Below are positions 14,358-23,350 of a stretch of DNA of 37,807 nt, piece by piece. Origin of the DNA: CAZUZS01 sp964624795 (GTDB taxonomy: Bacteria; Calditrichota; Calditrichia; RBG-13-44-9); contig CAZUZS010000051.1 in the NCBI GenBank assembly GCA_964624795.1, positions 1-37,807 on the forward strand, written 5' to 3'. A program made the position numbers and the translations under genes. The notes beneath the pieces are model-generated. The model saw nothing but the letters and a program-made list of their open reading frames with translations. It was not told where the DNA came from and did not search any database. Each line of letters opens with the position of its first letter. Position 1 is the stretch's first letter.

Positions 14358-16910
14358 TCAACATGCGGAACCGCCCAAATTATTCAGGGCATTCTGAATC
14401 GTCTCCATAATTTGGAAGCGATTCTGCCCGGCCTGAACCTGAACAGGCTTTCCAAAATGAACCCTCACCGCCTTTCGGCGGCGGTGAGGCGGAAAATCGA
14501 TTCCTTCATTTCCTTCCAGCTTCACCGGCAACACCGGCACTTGTGTCTGGGCGGCAATCAAACTCACACCCGGTTCCAGGAAGATGATCGGACAATAACC
14601 CAGATCAATCAACCGGCAGATTTCCGATATACCTTTCCCGGCTGCGCCGAAGTGCGGGATCGGGATCAGCGGGAAAAGTGCCGGAGCAAACACGTGAAAG
14701 GCAGCGCCAACAACCAGCCGCCGGAAACGTGAAACGGCTTCGTCCGGGTCCAGATATTCGCGAAATACCCAGCGGCTGCTTACAAACATCAACCGGCGTC
14801 GCAGCCGAACCGGAAGCGCTTTATAAATAATAAAAACATCAATGGCGTGTTCGTGGTGGGTAGCAGCGATGACGAAAGGCGCAGACAGGTCCCGCAGATT
14901 TTCCCGCCCTTTCACAGTAACTCCGGTGCGGAGAAAAACCCAGGGATAGATGACCAGCGGGCGCGTCAACCGGCGAATAAAATTAACCGCCGCAAACTCC
15001 ATCCATTTTCCCGGCTTCTCCAGCTTCTCCCGTGCCGCTCCCTCCGGCTTCAATGCGCCGATCAATTCCTGCAAATCCGGATGAGATGCGAAAAAACGTT
15101 CCCGCAAATCTTTCCACTGGGCGGCGTAATTTTGCTCCATCAGGATCTGCAATTCCACCATGTCAACAGAACTCAGATCGAAACGACGGGCCAGCTCCGT
15201 CGCATTTGCGACGAGCTCCTCCGCCGGGCTTTTACCCAGAAAACGAGCCAGAAGGTGCAGCCGCCGGATTCTGTCGTTTTCATTCCGAATTTCTTCCACC
15301 GTCGGTATTTCCGAGACATGGCCGGGTTTCTCTTCCCGCCTGTTTCCTGATTCAACAATCGAATCCGAGATCATATTCCGTTTGATTTTGCCGAGCGAGG
15401 TTCGCGGGAAATCCTTATGCGGCCAGGTTGTCCAGTTTTGAATTTGCTGATAATGGTGCAACAGGGTATTAGCATAATGAACGGCAGCGGGTGCCGATTT
15501 TCCCGGTTGCATCAGCAAAACAGCGTGGATTTCCTCATGTCCGTTGCGTCCCGAAGAGATCACCACACTGTCCGCAACACCATCCTGCCGATTCAAGACA
15601 TTCTCAACATCTGCCGGATAGACATTCCTGCCTTCACTGGTTATGATCACATCCTTTTTTCTTCCCAGGAAATAAATAAGATTTCGTCGGTCTTTTTTCG
15701 CCAGGTCGCCGGTTTTGAAGAAACCGTCCTGAAATGCATTGGAGTTTGCTTCGTTATCTTCAAAATACCCCGGCGTGACGGAAGGACCTCGCAGCAATAT
15801 CTCACCATCTTCCGCTACTGTCATCTCCAGCCGTGAAATGTTTCTTCCCACCGAACCGAGACGTCCGGAAAACGGCCCGTTGATGGTAGCAAATGCAGTC
15901 GTTTCAGTCAAACCGTATCCCTGGACCAAAATTCGTCCGGTTTCTTGCCAGAATTTTTCTTCTTCAATCGGTAGTTTTGCCCCGCCCATAAAAATGACCC
16001 AGAACCGCCATCCCAGGATGGAATTCGCATGGCGGAAAAGAAGGTGGCGCCGCAGAAACCGGGAGCGGATATTTGCCAGTTTTTGTTCCATTCGCTGGGC
16101 GCCGTGTTTCGTTTTCATGTCCAGCAAATGCCGGGACAGAATCTGCGAGATGCGTGGAACACCTGCCAGGAGTGTTACCCGGTTATCCCGGATGGTGCGA
16201 ATTAAATGCTCGGGTGTTACCGATTGCGTGTAGACAACCGCCAATCCGAGGGAGAGCGGCACGCAGACCCCCAGCATCAAACCCAGGATGTGGCTGAGCG
16301 GCGGGATAGAAAGTAGCCTGAAGGGGATGACGCGAACCAGCGGCCGCCAGAACCGGAAAGGAGCGATAGCAGCCGCAATGTTGCGGTGAGTGATGATGAC
16401 GCCCCGGGGATTTGTGGTAGTTCCGGAGGTAAAATAGATGAGCGCGGTATCGTCTTCCTGCACCGGATTTACCAGACTTTTGTCGGGGACAATTTCGGGC
16501 ACCGGCTGTGACGGGAAAATCAACTCAACAGGCACCCCTAACAATTGAGCATTCTGCTCCTCCTGACAGAAAAAAAGCCGGGCATCCACCTTTTCCGCCA
16601 CATGGCGGACAAATTCCGGCGTTGCATCCTGCGCCACCGGCACCACTACAATGCCGCGCATAGCCGCCCCCAGGAGCACCGCGACCCATTCCGGGCAGTT
16701 TGACGCCTGCAGCAGAACATGCTGGCCGGCCTTTATTTGCCTTTCGCTCAATAAATAGGCGATTCGAAATGATTCCCGATATAGCCGATCGTAGCTCCAC
16801 CAACGCAGCCCAAATGCCTGGCGCAGTCCCACCGCAGGGCGAGCGCCAAACCGCGGAAGCTGCTCCACCAACGATTGAAGTGTTGTTATATTCTGGCTGC
16901 GGGTCGGCAT
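14358..16910 (-). CDS. AMP-dependent acyl ligase - carrier-like domain - PlsC-type acyltransferase fusion
   Basis: 850 residues in three parts. Residues 1-525 are an acyl-adenylating enzyme: YFTSGTTTNPRG at 159-170 (phosphate loop), GYGLTETTA at 331-339, FKTGDLA at 398-404, and the catalytic lysine K508 in SLGKIKR. Residues about 555-620 resemble an acyl carrier protein (FDLSSVDMVELQILMEQ, with S580/S581 where the phosphopantetheine serine of DSL would be), but the preceding Asp is replaced. Residues 640-850 are a PlsC/lysophospholipid acyltransferase domain with HHEHAID at 685-691 (the HX4D motif). The glycerol-phosphate-binding motif is shortened to FLEPGVSL at 777-784, where FPEGTRS plus a connecting loop is expected. 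E. coli Aas joins the same two activities in the opposite order. Likely role: activate a fatty acid and transfer it to a hydroxyl of the product. Confidence 0.88.
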   Translation of the reverse strand: MPTRSQNITTLQSLVEQLPRFGARPAVGLRQAFGLRWWSYDRLYRESFRIAYLLSERQIKAGQHVLLQASNCPEWVAVLLGAAMRGIVVVPVAQDATPEFVRHVAEKVDARLFFCQEEQNAQLLGVPVELIFPSQPVPEIVPDKSLVNPVQEDDTALIYFTSGTTTNPRGVIITHRNIAAAIAPFRFWRPLVRVIPFRLLSIPPLSHILGLMLGVCVPLSLGLAVVYTQSVTPEHLIRTIRDNRVTLLAGVPRISQILSRHLLDMKTKHGAQRMEQKLANIRSRFLRRHLLFRHANSILGWRFWVIFMGGAKLPIEEEKFWQETGRILVQGYGLTETTAFATINGPFSGRLGSVGRNISRLEMTVAEDGEILLRGPSVTPGYFEDNEANSNAFQDGFFKTGDLAKKDRRNLIYFLGRKKDVIITSEGRNVYPADVENVLNRQDGVADSVVISSGRNGHEEIHAVLLMQPGKSAPAAVHYANTLLHHYQQIQNWTTWPHKDFPRTSLGKIKRNMISDSIVESGNRREEKPGHVSEIPTVEEIRNENDRIRRLHLLARFLGKSPAEELVANATELARRFDLSSVDMVELQILMEQNYAAQWKDLRERFFASHPDLQELIGALKPEGAAREKLEKPGKWMEFAAVNFIRRLTRPLVIYPWVFLRTGVTVKGRENLRDLSAPFVIAATHHEHAIDVFIIYKALPVRLRRRLMFVSSRWVFREYLDPDEAVSRFRRLVVGAAFHVFAPALFPLIPIPHFGAAGKGISEICRLIDLGYCPIIFLEPGVSLIAAQTQVPVLPVKLEGNEGIDFPPHRRRKAVRVHFGKPVQVQAGQNRFQIMETIQNALNNLGGSAC

Positions 16911-16953
16911 TTTTTTATAATCTCATTTATTGAATTTTTCGCACTCACCGGCC

Positions 16954-17997
16954 TCAGGCCAGAGAGACCGTTATGAGTGAATTCGCCCTGAAATTTGGCT
17001 GGCAATAAGAGATGAATATCTTTTTTTCATCATCCTGCCGGAATTCGGGGTGCTCGAACCCCAGGTAAACCAGTTCGCTGGACGTTTTGTGAGGAACTGC
17101 TATTACCCGCTGGGGCGGGGAATAGGGTCCCCACAGACATTTGGCAGTGCGAAATGTCAGGACCTTAGTATAAGCGTCAATACCAACCATGAGATATCTG
17201 CTGAGAAATGCGTTAAAGGACACCGAAAATTCCGGACTGCATTCTCCCAGACTGCAGGCTTTTTCGTAATTCTTGCTCCAGCGCGGTTTGGTTGAAACCA
17301 GGTATTCATACGCCTCAGGATCGGAAATATGTTTTTCCGGGACACGCGCCAATCTCGCCGTGGCCGCGACACCTTGCCTGACACTGGCGAAAACATATAC
17401 TATTCCTTCCTCCCGAAGCACCTGCACCCCGAAGTGGCAGTCATCTTGGTCGCTTCTCCAAAACCGCCAATCATCGTCGGAATAGATGCGTTTGCATTCG
17501 CCACTATCCGGATCGAGTACCGCCAGGCCGGTCCCCAGGTTTCGAAATCCCCAGATAGAACGGGCGTCAGTGGTTTGAATTCCCAGGTAATAAAACCAGA
17601 CCTTGCCGTCGATCTCGATTCCGTGCTCGGGCCAGAAACGCAACAGGATGGCGCTCTCCTGGCTGGAGGGCTGCAGGATCTGTCGGGGAAAACCGGAGGC
17701 ATCTGTGAAATACCGCAGTTGGGCGAGGGCATTCGTTAAATTTTGTTGCGAGGAAATTCCAGCGCAGTTGGGAAGAAAAAAATTTTGGCTGCCGCCAGGA
17801 GCCGAATGGCTCTCCGAATCGCTGCCATTGGCCGCCGAAACAAGTGTGTCCGAAAAGACAAAAATCACTCCATTTTCGGTTTTTATTGACTGCCCGCCAT
17901 CCTGCCCGATGATGCGCCAGTTGCCATGCGGCTGATGCGGCACCGGCCCCAGGAAGCGGGTCGATCTTATTTTAATCTCGTGCTTGCTTGTGGTCAT
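16954..17997 (-). CDS. DUF4185 family beta-propeller protein
   Basis: 347 residues from the ATG at 17997. That start has GGAG six bases upstream and overlaps the stop of the previous gene as ATGA; the frame is open to 18048, but nothing supports that start. The segment NWRIIGQDGGQSI, then IFVFSDTLVS near the N-terminus is the DUF4185 hallmark, where a GxD...DT pair begins a five-bladed propeller related in fold to GH32/GH43 glycosidases. Later blades show WFYYLGIQTT, GTGLAVLDPDSGECKRI and KIFISYCQPN. Members act on or bind carbohydrates, but activity is mostly unproven. There is no signal peptide. Its tight coupling to a methyltransferase gene inside the cluster suggests a sugar-related tailoring or hydrolytic step. 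Confidence 0.75.
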   Translation of the reverse strand: MTTSKHEIKIRSTRFLGPVPHQPHGNWRIIGQDGGQSIKTENGVIFVFSDTLVSAANGSDSESHSAPGGSQNFFLPNCAGISSQQNLTNALAQLRYFTDASGFPRQILQPSSQESAILLRFWPEHGIEIDGKVWFYYLGIQTTDARSIWGFRNLGTGLAVLDPDSGECKRIYSDDDWRFWRSDQDDCHFGVQVLREEGIVYVFASVRQGVAATARLARVPEKHISDPEAYEYLVSTKPRWSKNYEKACSLGECSPEFSVSFNAFLSRYLMVGIDAYTKVLTFRTAKCLWGPYSPPQRVIAVPHKTSSELVYLGFEHPEFRQDDEKKIFISYCQPNFRANSLITVSLA

Positions 17998-18644
17998 GGG
18001 CATCTCCGTAAGACACCAAGCGATTCGAAGATTCCAATATTCTCCCATTCGTCCATTTTCCGGGCATGCTCAAAGATCCGAAACGGCGCCTGACCGCCAT
18101 CGTCGGGATTTGGAAAAATGTCGTGCAGACAAAGATACCCGCCGCTAACCACGCGTTTCCCCCAGTTTTCAAAATCCGCCTGAACATCAGCCGCCGAATG
18201 GCCGCCGTCGATAAACAGCAGCCCCAACTTCATTTCCGGCCAGAACGCAGCCAGTCGCGAAGAACGCGCCACCACCGGAATTACCCAATCCTCCAGCCCG
18301 GCCCGCCGGATATTTTTGACAAAATAATTGAGCGTGAAAACGCTCTGTTGCCCGCTGTCGAACAACTCCGGATCATAATATTCCTCGCCCGGCTGCTGTT
18401 CCTCCGAACCGCGGTGATGATCGATGGTGAACAGTACATGCCTTCCTGAAACCCGGCATCCTTCAGCCAAAAAGATGGCCGACCTGCCGCAGTAGCTGCC
18501 GATCTCAAGACAGGGAGAAAGAAGCGAGCCTTCCGTGGCAAGTTCGAACAACTTCAGCCCTTCCGCTTCGGAAAGAAATCCCTTGGCATCCAGCGCCAAT
18601 TCCTTGATTTCCTGTCGCATCTGTGTGGCCGGCGTTTCATCCAT
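17994..18644 (-). CDS. Class I SAM-dependent methyltransferase (Methyltransf_24/TylF-like)
   Basis: 216 residues from the ATG at 18644, which overlaps the end of the hydrolase gene by 8 bp; an open extension to 18695 lies wholly inside that gene. Motif I is SPCLEIGSYCGRSAIFLAEG (CLEIGSYCGRS), which binds SAM. LFTIDHH is the acidic end of strand 2, and GLLFIDGGHSAADVQADF with YLCLHDIF gives the metal-dependent O-methyltransferase pattern of the Methyltransf_24 group (two Asp and one His positions). Such enzymes methylate hydroxyls of sugars, macrolides or phenolics. The 4-bp overlap with the DUF4185 gene downstream shows co-translation. Likely O-methylation in the cluster; acceptor unknown. 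Confidence 0.82.
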   Translation of the reverse strand: MDETPATQMRQEIKELALDAKGFLSEAEGLKLFELATEGSLLSPCLEIGSYCGRSAIFLAEGCRVSGRHVLFTIDHHRGSEEQQPGEEYYDPELFDSGQQSVFTLNYFVKNIRRAGLEDWVIPVVARSSRLAAFWPEMKLGLLFIDGGHSAADVQADFENWGKRVVSGGYLCLHDIFPNPDDGGQAPFRIFEHARKMDEWENIGIFESLGVLRRCP

Positions 18645-19602
18645 ATTTTTTCTGCCCGGAATTACCCTCTGCCCTTTCTGCTGCACGCGTCTCATTTTCG
18701 CTATCGATTGGATTTGCCGATTTTTTCTTATCTGATTTGAACGAAGGATGACTGATCATGTCACCATGCTCCCCCCAGTTCGTTGTTTCGCCGTTCAGCA
18801 AATCCACCCACTGTTCTCTTACCAACTTGTCGGATTGCCACTCGCTGCTGAAATGGCTTCCGGAAATGGCGATCATTTTTTTCGGCGGCAGCGCCTCCGC
18901 ATAGACTTTTTGAGCGTGACCAAACGGTATGAATTCATCAGTGGGTGAATGAAGGATCAAAACCGGGCAGCGACAATGGGAGATCAGCTTCAGGGCGTTG
19001 AGCCGCGTGTGACAAAAAAGCTTCACCGGCAGGTATGGGTACATCAGCGCCGCCATATCTGGTACCGAGGTAAAGCCGCTGTGAAAAACCAGTCCGCCAA
19101 ATTTCTGTTTTGCCGCCAGGTAGGTTGCTACCGCGCTGCCCAGGGAACGGCCATAAAGAACAATATCCCCGGCGACAAGGCTCTTTTCTTTCTGCAGGTA
19201 CCGCAAGGCCAGCTCCGCCGCCAGGTAGCATCCCTTTTGATCCGGTTTTCCCTCGCTCTGCCCGTAACCGGGATAATCCACTGCCAGCAGATTTACGCCC
19301 AGCGAATGCAGGTAATTTATGGTGCGCAGTTCATAGCTGATATTCCCGGTGGTTCCATGAAAATAAAGTACTGTTTTTGATTCTGCCGCTGCTCCCGGGA
19401 TCCACCATCCATGCATTTTTAATTCATCTTCGGCTGGGAGGTAGATATCCTCATAACCCAGGTGCAGAACTGCCGGTGTTCCAAAATTCTCCTTTCGCGG
19501 CCGGAAAATCAATGACCATTGCCTGACATACAAACGCCCTCCGTACAGGAGAACGAACACTGCAAAAATGAGGAGTAATGTGGAAATTATATCAGAGAGC
19601 AT
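18637..19602 (-). CDS. Membrane-anchored alpha/beta hydrolase (ABHD13/BEM46-like)
   Basis: 321 residues. An N-terminal hydrophobic anchor at about 4-25 is followed by the hydrolase core: LYFHGTTGN (oxyanion HG region), AVDYPGYGQSEG, the nucleophile elbow YGRSLGSA, the acid in SPTDEFIP and the histidine in SGSHFS. This is the ABHD13/BEM46 arrangement. The last 60 residues are charged and probably disordered. Activity could be esterase or thioesterase, which in this position might release or remodel the acyl chain made by the adjacent FAS-type enzymes; that is inference. It lies 79 bp downstream of the chain-length-factor-like gene and overlaps the methyltransferase gene. Confidence 0.85.
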   Translation of the reverse strand: MLSDIISTLLLIFAVFVLLYGGRLYVRQWSLIFRPRKENFGTPAVLHLGYEDIYLPAEDELKMHGWWIPGAAAESKTVLYFHGTTGNISYELRTINYLHSLGVNLLAVDYPGYGQSEGKPDQKGCYLAAELALRYLQKEKSLVAGDIVLYGRSLGSAVATYLAAKQKFGGLVFHSGFTSVPDMAALMYPYLPVKLFCHTRLNALKLISHCRCPVLILHSPTDEFIPFGHAQKVYAEALPPKKMIAISGSHFSSEWQSDKLVREQWVDLLNGETTNWGEHGDMISHPSFKSDKKKSANPIDSENETRAAERAEGNSGQKKYG

Positions 19603-19681
19603 AAAAAAAATCTCTTTTGTATAAGATTCCCGGAAATAGTAAGCACATTGGCCGGGCGACGACTTCCTCGCGGTTGCCTAT

Positions 19682-20965
19682 TCAATCAACGTAGCGGCTT
19701 AGCACTACCGCCACATTTTTCACTCCGCGATCGCTGTTCCATACCAGAGCGTGGTTAATATTTTGTGCCCTGGCAGAATGGACCAGCGGCAGTTTGCATC
19801 GTTCGTCCGGAGACTGGCAATTGACAAGCGGCGGTACGACGCCGTCGCGCATGGCCACCAGGGCATGGGCCAGGGAAAAAGTGCCGCTGGCCGCCCCAAT
19901 AAATCCCAGCGAACCGGTCGCTGCGCTGAAAGCCGGGCGATGGGTTTCGAACAGCGTCGCATAGCTTTCCGCTTCCATCAAATCGTCAACAACAGTGGCT
20001 ATGCCGTCACCGAACACCACATCAATTTGCTTTAGTTCGCATCCGGCGGCAAGCAAAGCGCGCTGGGCACATTTTCCCAATGAGCGGCCATTTTGCGGTT
20101 GAATTCCGGAAAAAATCTCATTGTCCGTCAACTGGCTGCTGCCTGAAATTTCGCCGTAAACACGGGCCGACCTGCGCCTGGCGCTGGCTTCGGACTCCAG
20201 CAACAGGAGCGCAGCTCCTTCGCCCAGAACATAACCTTCACGATGCGCATCGAAGGGACGGCAAGCTTCTGAAGGGCTCCCGTTGCGGAGAGAAACCCGA
20301 CCAGCCACCAGGTGCTCGATGATGCTGTCCACATGCAAAAGGGAATCATACCCGCCAGCCAGAGCCATTTCCGCTTCGCCACGCTGGATTGCCGCCGCCG
20401 CATAATGCACTGCCTGCATCCCCGATACCGTTCCATTCGTGATATTGCTGTTTGGACCATTCACCTGGTACTCGATGGATATACCGCAAATGCCGCCGTT
20501 GGGCAGCAGCTTGACCAGAAAAAGCGGATCGATCAGCTTGGTGCCGCGGGTGGCAAAACGGGAAAACGAAAACTCACCCGAATCATCCAGGGATTCGCGA
20601 AGCGCCGGGACAAAAATGTCGGGTTTCACATCCAATGAGAGGGAGCCGATGTAAAGGCCGCAATCCTGCAAGGCCGTTTCATCATCTTGCAGACCAGCAT
20701 CGCGAATTGCATTCCCGGCAGCCACCACTGCATAAGAGGATCCCTGTGAAAGCAGTTTTCGCAGCATTCGCTGCGAGATCATTTGCCGGCGGTCGAATTC
20801 GGGAACTGCTGCCTGCCATTTGCAGGGGAAATGGGCAAATTCGGGGCGCGTCATCGCCGTGATGCCGCTCTCGCCTGCCAATAATCTCCGGAGATGATCG
20901 GCTTTGTTCAGGCCGAGGGGCGAAACCAGCCCGATGCCTGTCACTAAAACCCTCGGAACCGCCAT
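19682..20965 (-). CDS. Catalytically dead beta-ketoacyl synthase (chain-length-factor-like, KS-beta)
   Basis: 427 residues with the thiolase-fold architecture of FabF-type enzymes (VLVTGIGLVSPLG at the start, GEGAALLLLE, SARVYGEISG). Every catalytic position is changed when lined up with the active partner at 21496-22800: the nucleophile Cys is Thr in ITNGTVSGMQA, the first His is Asp in FGDGIATVVDD, the Lys is Ala and the second His is Gly in ATGSLGFIGAASG. That is the state of KS-beta/chain-length factors in type II polyketide and aryl-polyene systems, which pair with an active KS and set chain length. The ATG at 20965 is used, two bases after the stop of the dehydratase gene; a TTG six bases earlier is possible. 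I infer a heterodimer with the active KS, although a dehydratase gene separates them. Confidence 0.85.
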   Translation of the reverse strand: MAVPRVLVTGIGLVSPLGLNKADHLRRLLAGESGITAMTRPEFAHFPCKWQAAVPEFDRRQMISQRMLRKLLSQGSSYAVVAAGNAIRDAGLQDDETALQDCGLYIGSLSLDVKPDIFVPALRESLDDSGEFSFSRFATRGTKLIDPLFLVKLLPNGGICGISIEYQVNGPNSNITNGTVSGMQAVHYAAAAIQRGEAEMALAGGYDSLLHVDSIIEHLVAGRVSLRNGSPSEACRPFDAHREGYVLGEGAALLLLESEASARRRSARVYGEISGSSQLTDNEIFSGIQPQNGRSLGKCAQRALLAAGCELKQIDVVFGDGIATVVDDLMEAESYATLFETHRPAFSAATGSLGFIGAASGTFSLAHALVAMRDGVVPPLVNCQSPDERCKLPLVHSARAQNINHALVWNSDRGVKNVAVVLSRYVD

Positions 20966-20967
20966 GC

Positions 20968-21432
20968 TCAATTTTCTCCTTCCGCCTGAAATACTCCGCC
21001 CAAATACGCAAATCGTTTTCGCTCGCGTACTGCATAGTTTTCATCCTGCACCTTATGATTGGCAAAAATCAGCCGCTCGGCAGTTGCCACCAGCTCACCC
21101 CCGGTTCGTATCTCTCCGCGCAAGGTGGCACCATCGGGATGAGAAAAAAGCATCTGCACCTCGATATCAAGCGCATCGCCGGGATAAACCTGCCGGTAGA
21201 TCCGGACCCCATCTATCAGACCCAGCACTGTGCCGATCATAAAACCGCGGCTGACCACATTCAGCCAACCGGCAACCTGCGCCATGGCTTCAATGAGCAG
21301 GGTGGCCGGCATCACCGCCCGCCGTGGGTAATGCTCCGGAAAATATTCATCGGCTAACGCCACCATTTTCCGGCCGTGGGCATGCTGCCCGGGTTCTATC
21401 TGAAGAATCTTATCGTAAAGCAAAAATCGCAT
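20968..21432 (-). CDS. Hot-dog fold 3-hydroxyacyl-ACP dehydratase (FabZ/FabA-like), second copy
   Basis: 154 residues. It starts MRFLLYDKILQIEPGQ, the usual FabZ-like first strand. The active-site helix is YFPEHYPRRAVMPATLLIEAMAQ (shown as HYPRRAVMPA, then LLIEAMAQ), with the His and Glu expected for dehydration, but the normally invariant PG before the helix is PA. The chain ends with a longer, charged C-terminus. It would dehydrate beta-hydroxyacyl-ACP or act as a hot-dog partner of the other dehydratase, since FabA/FabZ-type heterodimers are common in aryl-polyene and similar clusters. AGGA lies six bases before the ATG. The gene sits between the two ketosynthase genes, 63 bp after one and two bases before the other. 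Confidence 0.85.
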   Translation of the reverse strand: MRFLLYDKILQIEPGQHAHGRKMVALADEYFPEHYPRRAVMPATLLIEAMAQVAGWLNVVSRGFMIGTVLGLIDGVRIYRQVYPGDALDIEVQMLFSHPDGATLRGEIRTGGELVATAERLIFANHKVQDENYAVRERKRFAYLGGVFQAEGEN

Positions 21433-21495
21433 TGCGATTCCTGAACTTAATTATTTTGGTTTTCCATGTTGGATTCCCGCGGCTGGAATGTCCTC

Positions 21496-22800
21496 TCAAT
21501 TTCCATCCCAACGCCGGGCAACCAATGTTCCATTCTGCCCGCCAAATCCGAATGAATTGGAGAGTGCGATCCGGGCATCGAACCGGCGAGCCGTATTGGG
21601 GATATAATCCAGGTCGCATTCCGGGTCCGGATTTTCATAGTTGATGGTGGGAGGCAGCAAACCATTTTTTAGTGCCAGCGCGGCGAGGATCATTTCGATC
21701 CCCCCGGCGGCACAGATCAGGTGCCCCAACTGGGATTTTGTGGAACTCACCGCCACCCGGGCGGCATGACCGCCAAAAACCGATTTTATGGCAGTGGTCT
21801 CCACCCGGTCGTTTTGCCAGGTTGAGGTTCCGTGCGCATTAATATAGTCCACCTCTTCCGATGCAATTCCGGCATCCCTCAAAGCATTTTTCATACACCG
21901 AAGCGCTCCCGCACCTTGCGGATGCACATCCGTAAAACGGTACCCGTCAGAGGAAGAGCCAAATCCGATCACCTCCCCGTATATCGGGGCATTGCGTAGT
22001 AGTGCGTGCTGCAATTCCTCCAAAATGAGAATTCCCGCGCCCTCCCCGATCACAAACCCATCCCGTTTCATATCGAACGGGCGGGAGGCTTTTTCCGGTT
22101 CGTCCACCCGCTGGGAAAGGGCGCCCAACAAGGTGAAACCGGTCACGGTAATCATTGACATCATGCTGTCCGCACCACCGGTTACCATTAAATCCGCTTC
22201 GCCGTGACGGATCATCTGAAACGATTCGCCGATGGCGTGGGTAGCGGAAGTGCAGGCGCTCTGAACCGTCATGCTGGCGCCCTGCAGATTGTGGCGGGCG
22301 GAAAGCATAGCGGAGATGGAAGAAAAATTTCGCTGGGAAAGCAGATCAGGCCGCTGCCGGCAGATTTCCAGGTAGTATGCCGTATTCTCGGCGGTGAACA
22401 GCTCGCCTTCCAGAAGCTTGCGGGGATTAGCGAGTTTCAGGGTTTCATCAACTACCGGGAAAGTGGAAGCGCCGATGCACACCCCGGCGCGTTCCGGTTG
22501 TGGAAGAGTGGGAACCAGACCAGCGTCGCTCCAGGCCTGTTCCATCGCCCAGATGCCAAACAGCGCCGATCGGCTGATCTGCAGATTGATCTCGCCCAGA
22601 CCTTCCCAACTCACTTCATCGAGATCTACCTCGCTGCCGATATTCACCGGAAAATCCGTGCTGTCGAACTGCCGGATGTGGCGAATGCCGGACCGTCCGG
22701 CGACAACTGCCTCCCAGATTTCACCTACCTGCTGCCCAAGAGAAGTAATCGCCCCCATGCCGGTGATTACAACACGGCGTTTTGGCAAGTCGTTTTTCAT
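21496..22800 (-). CDS. Beta-ketoacyl-ACP synthase, active (FabF-like, KS-alpha)
   Basis: 434 residues, typical length for KAS II. It extends an acyl chain by decarboxylative condensation with malonyl-ACP. All catalytic residues are present: C183 in VQSACTSATHA, H323 in INAHGTSTWQND, K355 in SSTKSQ and H360 in LGHLICAAGG. The gatekeeper-side GFGGQNGTLV near the C-terminus is also typical. The start ATG at 22800 overlaps the stop of the dehydratase gene by ATGA, so the two are translationally coupled. It is probably a dedicated ketosynthase of the cluster, paired with the dead KS, rather than the cell's general FabF: a housekeeping fabF would normally sit beside fabD, fabH and acpP. Confidence 0.93.
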   Translation of the reverse strand: MKNDLPKRRVVITGMGAITSLGQQVGEIWEAVVAGRSGIRHIRQFDSTDFPVNIGSEVDLDEVSWEGLGEINLQISRSALFGIWAMEQAWSDAGLVPTLPQPERAGVCIGASTFPVVDETLKLANPRKLLEGELFTAENTAYYLEICRQRPDLLSQRNFSSISAMLSARHNLQGASMTVQSACTSATHAIGESFQMIRHGEADLMVTGGADSMMSMITVTGFTLLGALSQRVDEPEKASRPFDMKRDGFVIGEGAGILILEELQHALLRNAPIYGEVIGFGSSSDGYRFTDVHPQGAGALRCMKNALRDAGIASEEVDYINAHGTSTWQNDRVETTAIKSVFGGHAARVAVSSTKSQLGHLICAAGGIEMILAALALKNGLLPPTINYENPDPECDLDYIPNTARRFDARIALSNSFGFGGQNGTLVARRWDGN

Positions 22801-23252
22801 TGGTTACCCTGTTTTGGCAAATAAATCATTTCGAAGATGCGCCTTGAATCGGCTGGCGCCTGGAATGGCTCGATATCTTCACAGGAGAGGGAGAACTGGG
22901 CCGCGGCCGCCAGGTTTTCCATGCAATAAGCCTTCGCTTTGAATTTTAAGATCTCATCATTGCCCGAAATCTGTTCGACTTCCAGGCGAAGCTGGTCTCC
23001 CGGCCGCACGATCCGGTGAAATTTGATCTTGTCGAATTCCACCGCCAGCCCGATTTTCCGGAAATCGCTGTTCTCCTGAATAATCCAGCTCGCCAATTGC
23101 ACCAGCGACTCGGTGATAAGAGCGCCAGGCATGATGGGCGAATCGGGAAAATGGTGGGTCAGGAAGTCTTCGCTCATCGTCACGTTTTTGATGCCAACGG
23201 CGCTTTTCCCGCTTTCCAGCTCTATAATACGATCCACAAGAAGGAATCTCAC
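22797..23252 (-). CDS. Hot-dog fold 3-hydroxyacyl-ACP dehydratase (FabZ-like), first copy
   Basis: 151 residues from the GTG at 23252. This start has GGAG eight bases upstream and gives the normal VRFLLVDRIIELESGK opening; the frame is open to 23333, but the extra 27 residues look like leader translation. The active-site region is HHFPDSPIMPGALITESLVQ (HFPDSPIMPG, then ITESLVQ), with the catalytic His and Glu. It would remove water from 3-hydroxyacyl-ACP. It ends within the start of the active ketosynthase (ATGA overlap) and begins 98 bp after the carrier protein gene. The two dehydratases in this cluster are clearly different sequences, so they may serve different chain lengths or form a heterodimer. 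Confidence 0.88.
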   Translation of the reverse strand: MRFLLVDRIIELESGKSAVGIKNVTMSEDFLTHHFPDSPIMPGALITESLVQLASWIIQENSDFRKIGLAVEFDKIKFHRIVRPGDQLRLEVEQISGNDEILKFKAKAYCMENLAAAAQFSLSCEDIEPFQAPADSRRIFEMIYLPKQGNQ

Positions 23253-23350
23253 TTGCCTCGCTCCTCTTAAACAATCTGTGATAATAATCAGGCGGCGACT
23301 GGATTTTGAAATTTGCAGCATCGCCGAGGGCATCTGTCTGGCGAACCACC

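Noticed and set aside
16954..18048. Longer start of the DUF4185 gene at 18048
   Set aside because: The ATG at 17997 has GGAG at the right distance and overlaps the upstream stop as ATGA; the extra residues lie inside the methyltransferase gene.
22204..22824. 206-codon plus-strand frame opposite the active ketosynthase
   Set aside because: Antisense to a gene with all catalytic residues present.
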